A stretch of DNA of 12,184 nt, taken from the NCBI GenBank assembly GCA_002393865.1, contig DGUD01000109.1, positions 6,355 to 18,538 on the forward strand, in the 5' to 3' direction. The stretch's first letter is position 1; the number at the start of each line of letters is the position of its first letter. The translations under genes were made by a program, and so were the position numbers. Of this stretch, positions 1 through 7,288 are shown in pieces. The stretch comes from Treponema sp. UBA4319 (GTDB lineage: Bacteria > Spirochaetota > Spirochaetia > Treponematales > Treponemataceae). The notes under the pieces are model-generated. The model ran no database searches and was not told the DNA's origin. It saw only the letters and a list, made by a program, of their open reading frames with translations.

Positions 1-4
1 GAGC

Positions 5-48
5 GGCATCTGCTTCCGGCGGGAGTGGCATCTGTTTCCGGCGGGAGC
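5..48. repeat. 22-bp tandem repeat, two copies, cut by window edge
   Basis: Two adjacent 22-bp units occupy 5-26 and 27-48. They differ at one internal base (C13 versus T35) and at the last base. Bases 1-4 (gagc) match the end of a further unit, so the array probably continues to the left. The unit contains TTCCGGCGGGAG. The end of unit one (20-25) can pair with TTTCCG of unit two (35-40). Because 22 is not a multiple of three, a coding repeat is unlikely. Function unknown. Confidence 0.75.
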
Positions 49-95
49 ACAGTTTTGCCTGCATGCCGAAGCCACTGTTTTTAAAACTGCCTCGA

Positions 96-125
96 TTGCC
101 TTAATTCCTTCTTCCATGCTAGAAT
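96..125 (+). promoter_or_regulatory. Possible sigma-70 promoter of the MscS-like gene
   Basis: TTGCCT at 96-101 and TAGAAT at 120-125 each resemble the -35 and -10 consensus, with an 18-bp spacer. Transcription would begin near 132 and give a leader of about 200 nt before the ATG at 337. The call rests only on motif match and position. A small hairpin follows at 135-152, as it does after the better promoters at 2099-2127 and 7246-7274, which gives some extra support. I saw nothing coding in 1-336 and no other clear signal in 153-322. Confidence 0.35.
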
Positions 126-134
126 AAGGCGGCT

Positions 135-152
135 CGGAGACGGCTGTTTCCG
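135..152 (+). promoter_or_regulatory. Leader hairpin, copy 1 of a recurring element
   Basis: CGGAGAC (135-141) pairs with GTTTCCG (146-152) across the loop GGCT, giving seven pairs including one G-U. The 3' arm continues as GACA, so the right side reads GTTTCCGGACA. It lies 9 nt after the candidate -10 box. The same layout recurs upstream of other plus-strand genes in this window. Confidence 0.5.
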
Positions 153-336
153 GACAAGCACGCGTAACACAGGACGTTTCACAAGCTGCTTAGCTCTGAA
201 ACGGACCCGACACGGCATTTTGCACGGCGGCAGCCTCAAAAAGCCCGCCAAAGGGGAATATTTCCGAGTTTCCCTTTTATCCAGTTCCCAACGTCCGACC
301 GGACTTCCGGAACTGCCGCAACGGAGGATTCAGAAG

Positions 337-1338
337 ATGAACGAAGAAACGGGTACCGCGGTCGCCGAGACCGTCCAGCAGGCAGCACAGGTAACAGTAG
401 AGACAGTGGCGGAGGTGACGCAGGGCGTGGCAAAAGAAACGCGCACCCTGCTGCATATCGACGACCTCCTCGGCTATTTTACGTGGGCAAACGTGATGCA
501 CGTGGCCACGAGCGTCCTTGCGCTTCTGATTTTTTATGTCATCTACCGGCTCATCAAACGCTTCCTCAAAAAGCGGGCGCTGGTAAAGGTGCAGCCGCAC
601 ACAGCGGTGCTCGTCTCAAAGACGGTCTCCTATGTGTTCTGGGCGCTGATGGTCATGTACGTGCTGAGCCTCTTCGGCATAAATCTGCAGGCCGTCTGGG
701 GCGCAGCGGGCGTCGCGGGGCTTGCCATCGGCTTTGCCGCCCAGACCAGCGTGAGCAACATCATCAGCGGCATCTTTGTCCTGAGCGAGAAGGCGATGAA
801 AATCGGCGACTACATCTCGGTAGGCGACGTGAACGGCGTGGTGGACAGCGTCGATCTGCTGAGCGTGCGGGTTCATACGCTTGACAACCAGATGGTGCGC
901 ATTCCCAACAGCGCCATCATCAACGGCATGCTGGTAAACTACAATTACTTTGACAAGCGCCGCCTCGTCTTCTCGTTCCCCGTACCATACGAGGTAAATA
1001 TGGACGAAATCCTCGCGCTCGTCTCCGCAGTCCCCGCAAGCTGCCCGTCGGTGCTGCAAGACCCAGCCCCCGCGGCATTCTACGACGGCTTCGGCGACGA
1101 CGGAATAACGATGAAGCTTGCGGTCTGGTTCAACAGGGCAGACTTCATCAAGGTGAAGAACGAAGTCTATATCGCCATCATGAAGCTCTGCCGCGCCCAC
1201 GGCTTCGAGATTCCGTTCACGCATCTGGACGTCAATTTCTATGATGCCGCAAAGAGCGCCGCCGCAAAAGCCCCGGCAGCAAAAAAAGCCGCCGCCACCC
1301 GCACGACGCGCCGCCGCAAGACGGAAAGCGCGGATTAA
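337..1338 (+). CDS. MscS-family mechanosensitive ion channel (333 aa)
   Basis: This is a small-conductance mechanosensitive channel that would sit in the inner membrane and release solutes on osmotic downshock. An Ala/Glu-rich N-terminus (1-48) is followed by hydrophobic helices at about 50-73 and 92-115. The pore-lining third helix (about 118-148) carries the family signature GLAIGFAAQ and then NIISGIF. After it comes the beta domain (KIGDYISVGDVNGVV, with RIPNS at 189-193) and the cytoplasmic alpha/beta domain to about residue 303. A Lys/Ala/Arg-rich tail (305-333) is extra compared with the short E. coli MscS and may bind nucleic acid or membrane surface. I chose ATG 337 because GGAGG lies at 323-327 with 9-nt spacing. 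The frame is open back to a TTG at 220, but that start has no ribosome site. The next gene begins 59 bp downstream on the same strand, so an operon is likely. Confidence 0.93.
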   Translation: MNEETGTAVAETVQQAAQVTVETVAEVTQGVAKETRTLLHIDDLLGYFTWANVMHVATSVLALLIFYVIYRLIKRFLKKRALVKVQPHTAVLVSKTVSYVFWALMVMYVLSLFGINLQAVWGAAGVAGLAIGFAAQTSVSNIISGIFVLSEKAMKIGDYISVGDVNGVVDSVDLLSVRVHTLDNQMVRIPNSAIINGMLVNYNYFDKRRLVFSFPVPYEVNMDEILALVSAVPASCPSVLQDPAPAAFYDGFGDDGITMKLAVWFNRADFIKVKNEVYIAIMKLCRAHGFEIPFTHLDVNFYDAAKSAAAKAPAAKKAAATRTTRRRKTESAD

Positions 1339-1397
1339 TCGCAAAAAAAAACAGCGGGAACCGCGCAAAACGAAACATCGCAGCGGAGTACAATGGT

Positions 1398-2057
1398 ATG
1401 AGAAGAAACGTTTACCATTGCCCCCTGCCGCCAGCCATCACGCTGGGCATGCTGATTGTGCTGCTCGCATCATGCAGCTCCCCCACGGTCTCGTACTCGC
1501 CATCCGGTGCTTCGGGCGGCAGCACGGCATCCCCGCCGCCTGCCACCGAGACCATAGTCTTTACCGTGCCGCTTTCCGCGGAGCTGCAGCCTGCCACGCA
1601 GCTTGCGGTCAGATACGCGGCGGCGCCGGGAAAGCAGCACGAGATTGCGGTGCTGCCCGGAGACGCCGTGCCGCTCGTTATGGAAAAGAACAAGACCGCC
1701 GCCGTGCTGGTGTCGGAGAAAGCCAGCGGCACGGGCGCGGCAGGAGAAGCTGAGTGGCGGAACCTTGCCGCCTTCATCTACCCGTATTCCCTGGAGCCCG
1801 CGGAAAAAAACATCTTCCCTGCGATCCTCCTCTTCGAGCTCTACGCCAGCGACGAAACCTGCCGGACATCCGCCGAAGTGCTGGAGAACATACGCGCGTT
1901 CAACTGGCCCAAGCTGGTGGAATCCTGCGAGACCTACGAGGATGCCGAGCACAACCTGCAGAAAGACCCGCTGAAAAAGGCTATCAAAAAGGGCTCCTTC
2001 AAGAAATCGGACATCAAGCCTATAAAGAAGAAGACAACGACAACGAAGAACAAATAA
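1398..2057 (+). CDS. Predicted small lipoprotein with Lys-rich tail, function unknown (219 aa)
   Basis: I do not recognise the family. The N-terminus has Arg2-Arg3, then a hydrophobic stretch (about 13-25) ending in the lipobox LLASC, so Cys26 should be lipidated and the protein anchored in a membrane facing the periplasm or surface. A Ser/Gly/Pro-rich linker (27-48) follows. The folded part spans about 49-185 and has two further Cys residues, in SDETCRT and VESCETY, which could form a disulfide. The tail (about 190-219) is very rich in Lys and Thr. The start is ATG 1398, with GGAG at 1385-1388 and 9-nt spacing; another ATG at 1393 is out of frame. It follows the MscS-like gene by 59 bp with no terminator between (the A-run at about 1343 precedes, not follows, a small stem), so the two are probably cotranscribed. 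Confidence 0.8.
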   Translation: MRRNVYHCPLPPAITLGMLIVLLASCSSPTVSYSPSGASGGSTASPPPATETIVFTVPLSAELQPATQLAVRYAAAPGKQHEIAVLPGDAVPLVMEKNKTAAVLVSEKASGTGAAGEAEWRNLAAFIYPYSLEPAEKNIFPAILLFELYASDETCRTSAEVLENIRAFNWPKLVESCETYEDAEHNLQKDPLKKAIKKGSFKKSDIKPIKKKTTTTKNK

Positions 2058-2098
2058 GACAGGGGCAAACGCCCCGCAAAGGAAGATGTGCCAAGGCG

Positions 2099-2127
2099 TA
2101 GACTTTTGGAACCCGCTCGTATATAAT
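2099..2127 (+). promoter_or_regulatory. Sigma-70-like promoter ahead of the unknown lipoprotein
   Basis: A perfect TATAAT at 2122-2127 lies 17 bp downstream of TAGACT (2099-2104; four of six -35 matches). Transcription would start near 2134. The predicted RNA runs straight into the hairpins at 2138-2155 and 2167-2198 before reaching the gene at 2259. The upstream gene ends at 2057, and only a short GGGGC/GCCCC stem without a T-run lies between. Confidence 0.55.
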
Positions 2128-2137
2128 AGAGCTGTCC

Positions 2138-2155
2138 GGGAACCTATGGGTTTCC
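2138..2155 (+). promoter_or_regulatory. Leader hairpin, copy 2 of a recurring element
   Basis: GGGAACC (2138-2144) pairs with GGTTTCC (2149-2155) over the loop TATG, seven pairs with one G-U. It begins 10 nt after the TATAAT box, so it would form the very 5' end of the transcript. Confidence 0.5.
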
Positions 2156-2166
2156 TCACAAGTCTT

Positions 2167-2205
2167 GCATTTTTCGGGCTGAAGCCTTGCAAAAATGCGC
2201 TTTTT
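2167..2205 (+). terminator. Terminator-like hairpin inside the leader (possible attenuator)
   Basis: GCATTTTT (2167-2174) pairs with AAAAATGC (2191-2198). Inside it GGCT (2177-2180) pairs with AGCC (2183-2186). Five T residues follow at 2201-2205. It lies about 35 nt downstream of the predicted transcription start and more than 50 nt before the gene, so RNA from this promoter could end here as a short transcript of about 70 nt or be attenuated. The long A/T arms make the stem weaker than a typical G+C-rich terminator. Confidence 0.4.
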
Positions 2206-2218
2206 AAGCTTGCTGATT

Positions 2219-2236
2219 CGGGAACAGGAGTTTCCG
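2219..2236 (+). promoter_or_regulatory. Leader hairpin, copy 3 of a recurring element
   Basis: CGGGAAC (2219-2225) pairs with GTTTCCG (2230-2236) over the loop AGGA, seven pairs with one G-U. The 3' arm continues as GGCA, giving GTTTCCGGGCA. It ends about 22 nt before the ATG at 2259. I see no convincing promoter directly upstream of this copy. Confidence 0.5.
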
Positions 2237-2258
2237 GGCAGGTCTGATATTGGAGAAT

Positions 2259-3557
2259 ATGAAAAAATCTGTTAAGATGAGCCTGTTTCAAAAGCCCGCT
2301 GCCTTTCAACACGGCTCGCAAGAACCTCATCGTACCGCGATTTTCAGGATGCTGGCGGCGGCAGCGCCAAAACGCGTCCGTTTTCCGGCACAAGCCGCGC
2401 TCTCCGGCCTCATCGCCGCCATGCTGTGCATCTCCTGCTCCGGCACAAAGGAGCCTTCCGGGACAGCGCCCGATCTGCCGCAGATTTCATCCGTCAGGAA
2501 AAGCCATGAATGGTACTATTTCCGCAACGATACCTTCGTGCAGGTAGACCTGCCGCAGCGCACGCCGCAGACGCTGGAGCGCCCCTGGACGGAGGCCGTC
2601 CGCATCTCTTCCGCGGCAAGCGTGCCGCTGGCATCGCTGCGGCCGGGGGAAGCCAGCGCCTATGCCCTTGTGAACCGCATGGGCATCATCGCGTTCACGG
2701 AGGACGGCGGGGAGGTGTACAACGACCGCTCCGTATTCCCCTCCGTCACCGCGGATTCCCTTGTCTTCAGCGGCGGCATCCCGGTCTTTTACCTGTACCG
2801 GAGCTCCTTCTTCAACGAGACCATAGAGGCAGACGCCGCCCCGTCCGCAAGCCCGGCAATCCGCCCGTTCCTTGTGGAATTCAATCCGGCGACGCATATT
2901 TTTTACCCGCTCGTTTCTTATGACAACCTGAAATTATCCAAAGAAGACGAGATTACCGGCTATTTTTGGGACGGAAAGACATGGACATGCTCGTCCAAAC
3001 GGACAACGGAGCATCAGGTCGAATTCAAGTATTTTTTGTGGGAGCCCCAGATTGAGCTGACGGAGCTTTCGCCGGCGCTTTCCTCTGACCGCTACATATT
3101 CAGGGACGCAACGGAGGAGACGTTCCGCAGCCTGAACATGCCCCACCTCTTCAACGATGCGCCTGCCGAGCTGAAAGAGCTGGTCGCCTCCATTCCCAGC
3201 GAATTCTCCTTCTATGTCTCCTGGCGGGACACGTCCGGCACCAGCCCCCAAAACTACTACCAGCCGGGGAACGGCTCTTCCGGCGCCAGCATAAACGCAA
3301 AAGGCCTCTGCGCCCCGGCCGCAGGCTACACAGTGATTGTCTTTGCTGACGGCACAACCTATCTGCGCCGCACGCAGACCGGCAGGATTTATGCGTTCCG
3401 GCTGCCGCTGCTACCCGCGGGCTACACCTATGGCGAGGCCGCGCTTGCGGGGAACAGCCTCTACGTCGCGTGGGAGGAGAACAATTTCTACAAGACGGGG
3501 CGTTCAGGCTTCATAAAAATCCATCTGCAGGACGTCATCTCTCAGGTTGCAGACTAA
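2259..3557 (+). CDS. Predicted lipoprotein of unknown function (432 aa)
   Basis: I do not recognise a domain. A basic, rather long N-terminal stretch precedes a hydrophobic segment (about 44-57) ending in LCISC, with Cys60 as the likely lipidated residue. This fits the loose lipobox of spirochaetes. The mature part (about 373 residues) is rich in aromatic residues, Ser and Pro, for example HEWYYF near its start and YFWDGKTWTC in the middle. It looks like a secreted beta-rich protein. The chosen ATG has GGAG only 3 nt upstream (2252-2255). An in-frame TTG at 2250 and ATGs at 2277 and 2349 are alternatives. The last would give a normal-length signal peptide but has no usable ribosome site. The gene has its own promoter and leader, and it converges on the minus-strand peptide-binding operon. 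Confidence 0.75.
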   Translation: MKKSVKMSLFQKPAAFQHGSQEPHRTAIFRMLAAAAPKRVRFPAQAALSGLIAAMLCISCSGTKEPSGTAPDLPQISSVRKSHEWYYFRNDTFVQVDLPQRTPQTLERPWTEAVRISSAASVPLASLRPGEASAYALVNRMGIIAFTEDGGEVYNDRSVFPSVTADSLVFSGGIPVFYLYRSSFFNETIEADAAPSASPAIRPFLVEFNPATHIFYPLVSYDNLKLSKEDEITGYFWDGKTWTCSSKRTTEHQVEFKYFLWEPQIELTELSPALSSDRYIFRDATEETFRSLNMPHLFNDAPAELKELVASIPSEFSFYVSWRDTSGTSPQNYYQPGNGSSGASINAKGLCAPAAGYTVIVFADGTTYLRRTQTGRIYAFRLPLLPAGYTYGEAALAGNSLYVAWEENNFYKTGRSGFIKIHLQDVISQVAD

Positions 3558-3589
3558 GTGCTATGCCGCCGCACAGCGATACGATACGC

Positions 3590-3620
3590 AAAAAAATATC
3601 CCCCGCCAGACACGGGGGAT
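3590..3620 (-). terminator. Rho-independent terminator of the minus-strand operon
   Basis: ATCCCCCG (3598-3605) and CGGGGGAT (3613-3620) form a perfect 8-bp stem with a 7-nt loop. Seven A residues at 3590-3596 become the U-tract on the minus strand, so it ends the transcript of the gene at 3679-5280. On the plus strand there is no T-run after the stem, so it would be a poor terminator for the lipoprotein gene ending at 3557. Confidence 0.8.
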
Positions 3621-3678
3621 GCCTTCAGAACAAGCCGGCGTCCGAGCCACAGCCCGCCATGAGGCTTGCTGCGTCCGC

Positions 3679-5280
3679 CTAACGCCCCTGCCTGCTGCCG
3701 GCCATGACAAGGTTCGGGAGCCGTGAATACGTCTTCTTGAAATAGAGATATTTCAGCGGGTGCAGGTCGAGCGCGTTGACCTGCCAGCCGCCGACGCACG
3801 AAAGGTCTATGACATGCAGGCTTATCTGATGGTAGATGGGAATAACCATCCCGTCGTCCAGCAGCTGCCGCTCCGCCTTTGCCAGCAGCTCGTAATGCTC
3901 TGAGGAGCTGTCTGCCCGGCATGCCTGCACCAGCAAATCGTCAAAGACGCTGTTCTGGTACAAGGCGACGTTCAGCGAGGAATTTCCCCGGAAAAGCTCA
4001 AGGAATGCGAGCGGATCGGCAAAGTCGCCAATCCACGTATAAGAGAACAAATCCGCGTCGGTTGAAGGAATAGCGGCGTTGTACTGGTCGGCGGGAATCG
4101 GGAGCACGTTCAGCTCAACGCCGAGCGGTTCCCACGCGTCCTTGAGGATGCCGGCGATTTTCTGCATGAAGTCCCCGTCGGCAATGGCAAAGGTCAGCGT
4201 CAGCTTCTTGTCGTAAGGGATAGAGGCTTTTGCCCGCGCCTTGTTCATCATGGCGATGGCATCCGCCTTGTCATAGTCATCGAGCCCGGCGACATCCGGG
4301 TAGCCGGCAAGCGGATAGACCAGCGTTTTTGCCGGTACGGTAAGCCCCTGCCTGAGCACATCGAAGGGAACCGCCTCCAGCAGGGCATTGCGGAATTCCT
4401 CGTTGTCCCACGGCTTGTTCTTGACCTTGAAGAACAGGTATGCCGTGCCGAATTCCGCAGAGACATGCACGGAATCCTTGTTGATGACCTTTGCGGCCAT
4501 TACGTTTCCGTCGGCAATCCAGTCGGCCTTGCCGGTATTGAACAGGTATGCGTTCTCGTCGCTCTCCGTGCTCAGGATAACGTCGATGCCCGGAATCTGC
4601 ACCGCAGCCGCCCCGTAATAGCGGGGATTCTTCACCAGCTCGATTTTTTCCTTGCTGTAGGACTTGAGCGTAAACGGCCCGCTGTACACGCCTTTCTTCT
4701 TGCTCACCGCGCAGAAGGCATGGTGGCACAGGATGCGGGGCAGGTGCTCCGCAGGCTCGTCCAGATGCACCACGAGCGTCTTGTCGTCGCGCGCGGCAAT
4801 ACCGACATCCTCAGCCTTGCACTTTCCCTTGCGGAAATTCTCCGCGTTGCTGATGCAGTCAAGCAGCGACGCGTAGGGGGCGCCCGGCGTGGAGAGCAGC
4901 CCCAGCCAGGAATCCTTGATGGTCTGCGCAGTTATCGCCTCTCCGTTGCTGAACGTCGCGCCCTCGCGCATAAGGAACGTCCAGCGCTTCTTGTTGCGAG
5001 AGATTTTGTATGAGACGCAGAGCGCGTTGAGCGGCTCAAGCGTCACCGGGTCATAGGAAAAGAGCCCCTCGTAGAGCCCCGAAAGAATCTGCGCCTCGGA
5101 CACGTAGCTCGCGGTGTGCGGGTTCAGGTCATATTGGTGGGCGAGATTTATCATGACGAGCGTACGCTGGAGGGCGGGGTCAAAGCCAGAAGTGTCGTCC
5201 TGCGACGCATCGAATGCCGCCGCCTGGCAGAGCAAAAGCGCCGCCAGCCCGCAGAGCGCAAAAAATTTTCGTACCGTCAT
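3679..5280 (-). CDS. Periplasmic oligopeptide-binding protein, SBP_bac_5 family (533 aa)
   Basis: This is a solute-binding protein of the OppA/DppA type, which captures peptides outside the inner membrane for an ABC transporter. The signal sequence (1-22) ends in AAA before Phe23, which suits signal peptidase I. Cys18 after LLL is a weaker lipobox alternative. The family pattern is clear: the segment from SEAQILSGLYEGLF through DPVTLEPLNAL, then WTFLMREGATFSNGEAI and SGPFTLKSYSKEKIELVKNPRYYG. The C-terminal half also matches (FADPLAFLELF, IPIYHQISLHVID). The length is normal for the family. No permease or ATPase genes are nearby, so it is an orphan component that must use a transporter encoded elsewhere. 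Its ATG overlaps the stop of the upstream gene as ATGA, and no strong ribosome site precedes it, so translation is probably coupled. Confidence 0.92.
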   Translation of the reverse strand: MTVRKFFALCGLAALLLCQAAAFDASQDDTSGFDPALQRTLVMINLAHQYDLNPHTASYVSEAQILSGLYEGLFSYDPVTLEPLNALCVSYKISRNKKRWTFLMREGATFSNGEAITAQTIKDSWLGLLSTPGAPYASLLDCISNAENFRKGKCKAEDVGIAARDDKTLVVHLDEPAEHLPRILCHHAFCAVSKKKGVYSGPFTLKSYSKEKIELVKNPRYYGAAAVQIPGIDVILSTESDENAYLFNTGKADWIADGNVMAAKVINKDSVHVSAEFGTAYLFFKVKNKPWDNEEFRNALLEAVPFDVLRQGLTVPAKTLVYPLAGYPDVAGLDDYDKADAIAMMNKARAKASIPYDKKLTLTFAIADGDFMQKIAGILKDAWEPLGVELNVLPIPADQYNAAIPSTDADLFSYTWIGDFADPLAFLELFRGNSSLNVALYQNSVFDDLLVQACRADSSSEHYELLAKAERQLLDDGMVIPIYHQISLHVIDLSCVGGWQVNALDLHPLKYLYFKKTYSRLPNLVMAGSRQGR

Positions 5281-6737
5281 TTCTGTATCCCCAGCTGCTG
5301 CATCTGCTTCTGCTCCTCTGCGTACGCCTCATATTCAGCCCTTGACTGGTTTGCCTTTACCAGCAAGTTCTTGAGCGTCGTCAGCTCCATCTTTATGCCC
5401 TTTATCCGCGTGCGGTTTGACGGGGCGACAGTCGCCTTGAAGAATTCGTCCAGCGCGGTAAGCGTCACATGGAGACGGCCGTTGTCGCGGATCTGCTTGG
5501 CGACAAAGTCCGCGATAACGTTGTCTGGCTGCTCGTCCATCTTCTGGTAGCTGGGGCTCGTCCGCGACGTAAGCGCCGCATAGTAGCGGGAACGCTTGCT
5601 CAGGTTCTCCAGGAACTGATTGTAGGGCAGCTTCTCGTGCCGCTTTGTGTTCGTCGAATGGTCGGCAATGAGCAAATCGTATACGACCGGCGGATCCTCC
5701 AGCCCGAAGAGGTTCCTGATAAGGCGCATCAGCTTGTCCTTGAATGTATTGCTCTCCGACGCAAGGATATCGTGGTTTGTACCAATCTTTCCGATGACCG
5801 AATTGTACTGTTCCGCGGTGGAGCCGAGCGTCCTGACGGAAAGCATGATGATTTCGTGCGTGTCCACGGTGTTCACACGCACTGTCTCTTCCGCTTCCTC
5901 TATACGGAGCTTTTCCATCAGCTGTTGCTGGAGCTCCGCCTTGTTCGCGGCCGTCTCCTCCGCCACGATTTCCGCGATGAGATCGCCGGTAAACGGGCGC
6001 TTCGGCATGCTCGGCGCAAAGAGACGTTTTATCTCGGCAAGCAAATCGTTGCCGGACTGCATCTTGCTCTTGTCAAACTGGGGGTTCAGGAGCACATTCC
6101 GCCTGACATCGCCCTTGTAGACCTCGCGCTCGAATTCCGCGAGCCCCTTGAGCGCCTTGTTTATCTCCTCGATGCCGTCGGCGCTTTTGTCCAGCCCGTC
6201 ATTGAGCATGTTCGCGGTCATTCCCTGCCCGCTCTTGCGCAGCTCGGCAAAGGACTGCGCGAGCCCCCGCGTGTTCACCCGCGAGGAATTCTGCGAGAGA
6301 TTGCCCCAGTTGAAGCTGTTGTTCAAATCCAGCAGCTTCTTTATGCGGATGGTATTCAGCTGGTCAACGGTAAATTTCATGTAATTGCAGACAAAATCCA
6401 CCATCGACTCGTAGGCGCTCAGGCGGAGTCCCATCTGCACCGCACGCTCGTTCTCGCCGAACGGTGTGTCATCAGGACATACTATAGAAGAAATTTTACT
6501 ATCGTGCTTGTAAGGGTCAGGCTGGATGATAGAGCGCTTGACCAAGGTGTCGAAGAGGCTGCGCACATAGGCAAGGTGTGTCCGGTAATACTCCTGCACC
6601 TTCGGCAAGAGCGTCGTGTCATACCAATCCTTCTTCGCTTCTATGGCGGCTATGACCTGAGAGTTGAAATCTGCTGTCGGTTCAGACCCTGCAGTCTCTG
6701 CTGCGGCGGTCGCAGTGCTCGCGTTGCTTGCGTCCAT
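5277..6737 (-). CDS. Helical cytosolic protein of unknown function (486 aa)
   Basis: I do not recognise the family. There is no signal peptide or membrane helix. After an Ala/Thr-rich start the protein is mostly helical and charged. A segment about halfway along (AEETAANKAELQQQLMEKL and the Glu/Arg-rich run after it) suggests a coiled coil, and the C-terminus (KANQSRAEYEAYAEEQKQM) suggests another. Isolated Cys residues lie in SIVCPDD and FVCNYMK. ATG 6737 is preceded by AAGGTGG with 5-nt spacing; a GTG at 6746 would add three residues. The last codons overlap the start of the peptide-binding gene as ATGA, so the two are cotranscribed. A 444-aa open frame on the opposite strand has a Arg/His/Leu-heavy composition and is a shadow. 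I could not place a convincing promoter upstream. Confidence 0.85.
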   Translation of the reverse strand: MDASNASTATAAAETAGSEPTADFNSQVIAAIEAKKDWYDTTLLPKVQEYYRTHLAYVRSLFDTLVKRSIIQPDPYKHDSKISSIVCPDDTPFGENERAVQMGLRLSAYESMVDFVCNYMKFTVDQLNTIRIKKLLDLNNSFNWGNLSQNSSRVNTRGLAQSFAELRKSGQGMTANMLNDGLDKSADGIEEINKALKGLAEFEREVYKGDVRRNVLLNPQFDKSKMQSGNDLLAEIKRLFAPSMPKRPFTGDLIAEIVAEETAANKAELQQQLMEKLRIEEAEETVRVNTVDTHEIIMLSVRTLGSTAEQYNSVIGKIGTNHDILASESNTFKDKLMRLIRNLFGLEDPPVVYDLLIADHSTNTKRHEKLPYNQFLENLSKRSRYYAALTSRTSPSYQKMDEQPDNVIADFVAKQIRDNGRLHVTLTALDEFFKATVAPSNRTRIKGIKMELTTLKNLLVKANQSRAEYEAYAEEQKQMQQLGIQK

Positions 6738-7245
6738 TATCCCCACCTTTTCCTTGCGGGCGCGGCAAAAAAGCGATTATTCCTGACGTACCCACAAGCA
6801 TAGTTTTCCATATTTTACTATCGGAATTTCTCCGCTCTTTCTTCACGGTTTATTAGGCATATCAAAGCCCCCAAAAGCGCACGGAAATCCGCCTTTTGCA
6901 GGAATGTGCCTATCTCCTCCAGTATACCGCAGTATGCAAGAAAGCACAATGTGTGCCGCAGCCCTGCAGGGCTTCAGTATGAAACGGGAATTCGAACATT
7001 CAAAATGAGTCAGCGGGTCCCAGTAACGGAAAAAATCAAGGAATCCTCCCTAAAGTGTCCCTCCTTGTTTTTTTCCTATGTCCCGCAGCCTCCTTTTGAA
7101 TACTTCACTTGTACAAGAAATGCTGAATCCCGCCTCCTTTTGAGGGAGGGAAAATCTCTCAGTTAAGAATTATCCCTATAAACACGTTCATCTCATGGCA
7201 AAATAAATATCATGCTGAAGCCCTTGGGAAGAAAAATGCGCTCTA
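6738..7245. other. Divergent intergenic region without a recognised gene
   Basis: This gap between divergent genes is more A+T-rich than the flanking coding sequence. It contains an imperfect palindrome at 6872-6898 (CAAAAG and CTTTTG arms around CGG/CCG). It also has a weak stem CAAGGA (7037-7042) with TCCTTG (7062-7067) followed by seven T, a perfect 10-bp palindrome CTTGTACAAG at 7108-7117, and a short CCTCC/GGAGG stem near 7133-7150. An 86-codon open frame at 6906-7166 has no ribosome site and no protein-like features, so I do not call it. A possible TATACT box on the minus strand lies upstream of the 6872-6898 palindrome but is unconvincing. Confidence 0.5.
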
Positions 7246-7274
7246 TTGATATAAACGCAAAAAACCGGTATTCT
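7246..7274 (+). promoter_or_regulatory. Sigma-70-like promoter of thrS
   Basis: TTGATA at 7246-7251 (five of six -35 matches) and TATTCT at 7269-7274 (four of six -10 matches) are separated by exactly 17 bp. Transcription would begin near 7281 and leave a leader of about 94 nt before the thrS ATG at 7375. Confidence 0.6.
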
Positions 7275-7288
7275 AGAGGGCATTGCAG

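Noticed and set aside
1..48. CRISPR array from the 22-bp repeats
   Set aside because: The units are directly adjacent with no spacers and no cas genes are present.
220..336. Upstream extension of the MscS-like protein to TTG 220
   Set aside because: ATG 337 has a strong GGAGG at good spacing, and the extension would add an unrelated basic segment with no ribosome site.
5469..6803. 444-codon open frame on the plus strand opposite the helical protein gene
   Set aside because: Its composition is dominated by Arg, His, Leu and Val with no motifs, it has no ribosome site, and the opposite frame has good starts and an ATGA overlap with a clear peptide-binding gene. It is a G+C-driven shadow.
7037..7074. 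Terminator-like stem CAAGGA/TCCTTG with T7 in the intergenic region
   Set aside because: The stem is only 6 bp with a loop of about 19 nt, and there is no upstream plus-strand gene for it to end.
7108..7117. CTTGTACAAG palindrome as an operator
   Set aside because: A single 10-bp palindrome in 500 bp is not strong evidence, and no second copy or regulator is visible.
6906..7166. 86-codon open frame in the divergent intergenic region
   Set aside because: No Shine-Dalgarno, no hydrophobic or domain pattern, and composition like noncoding DNA.
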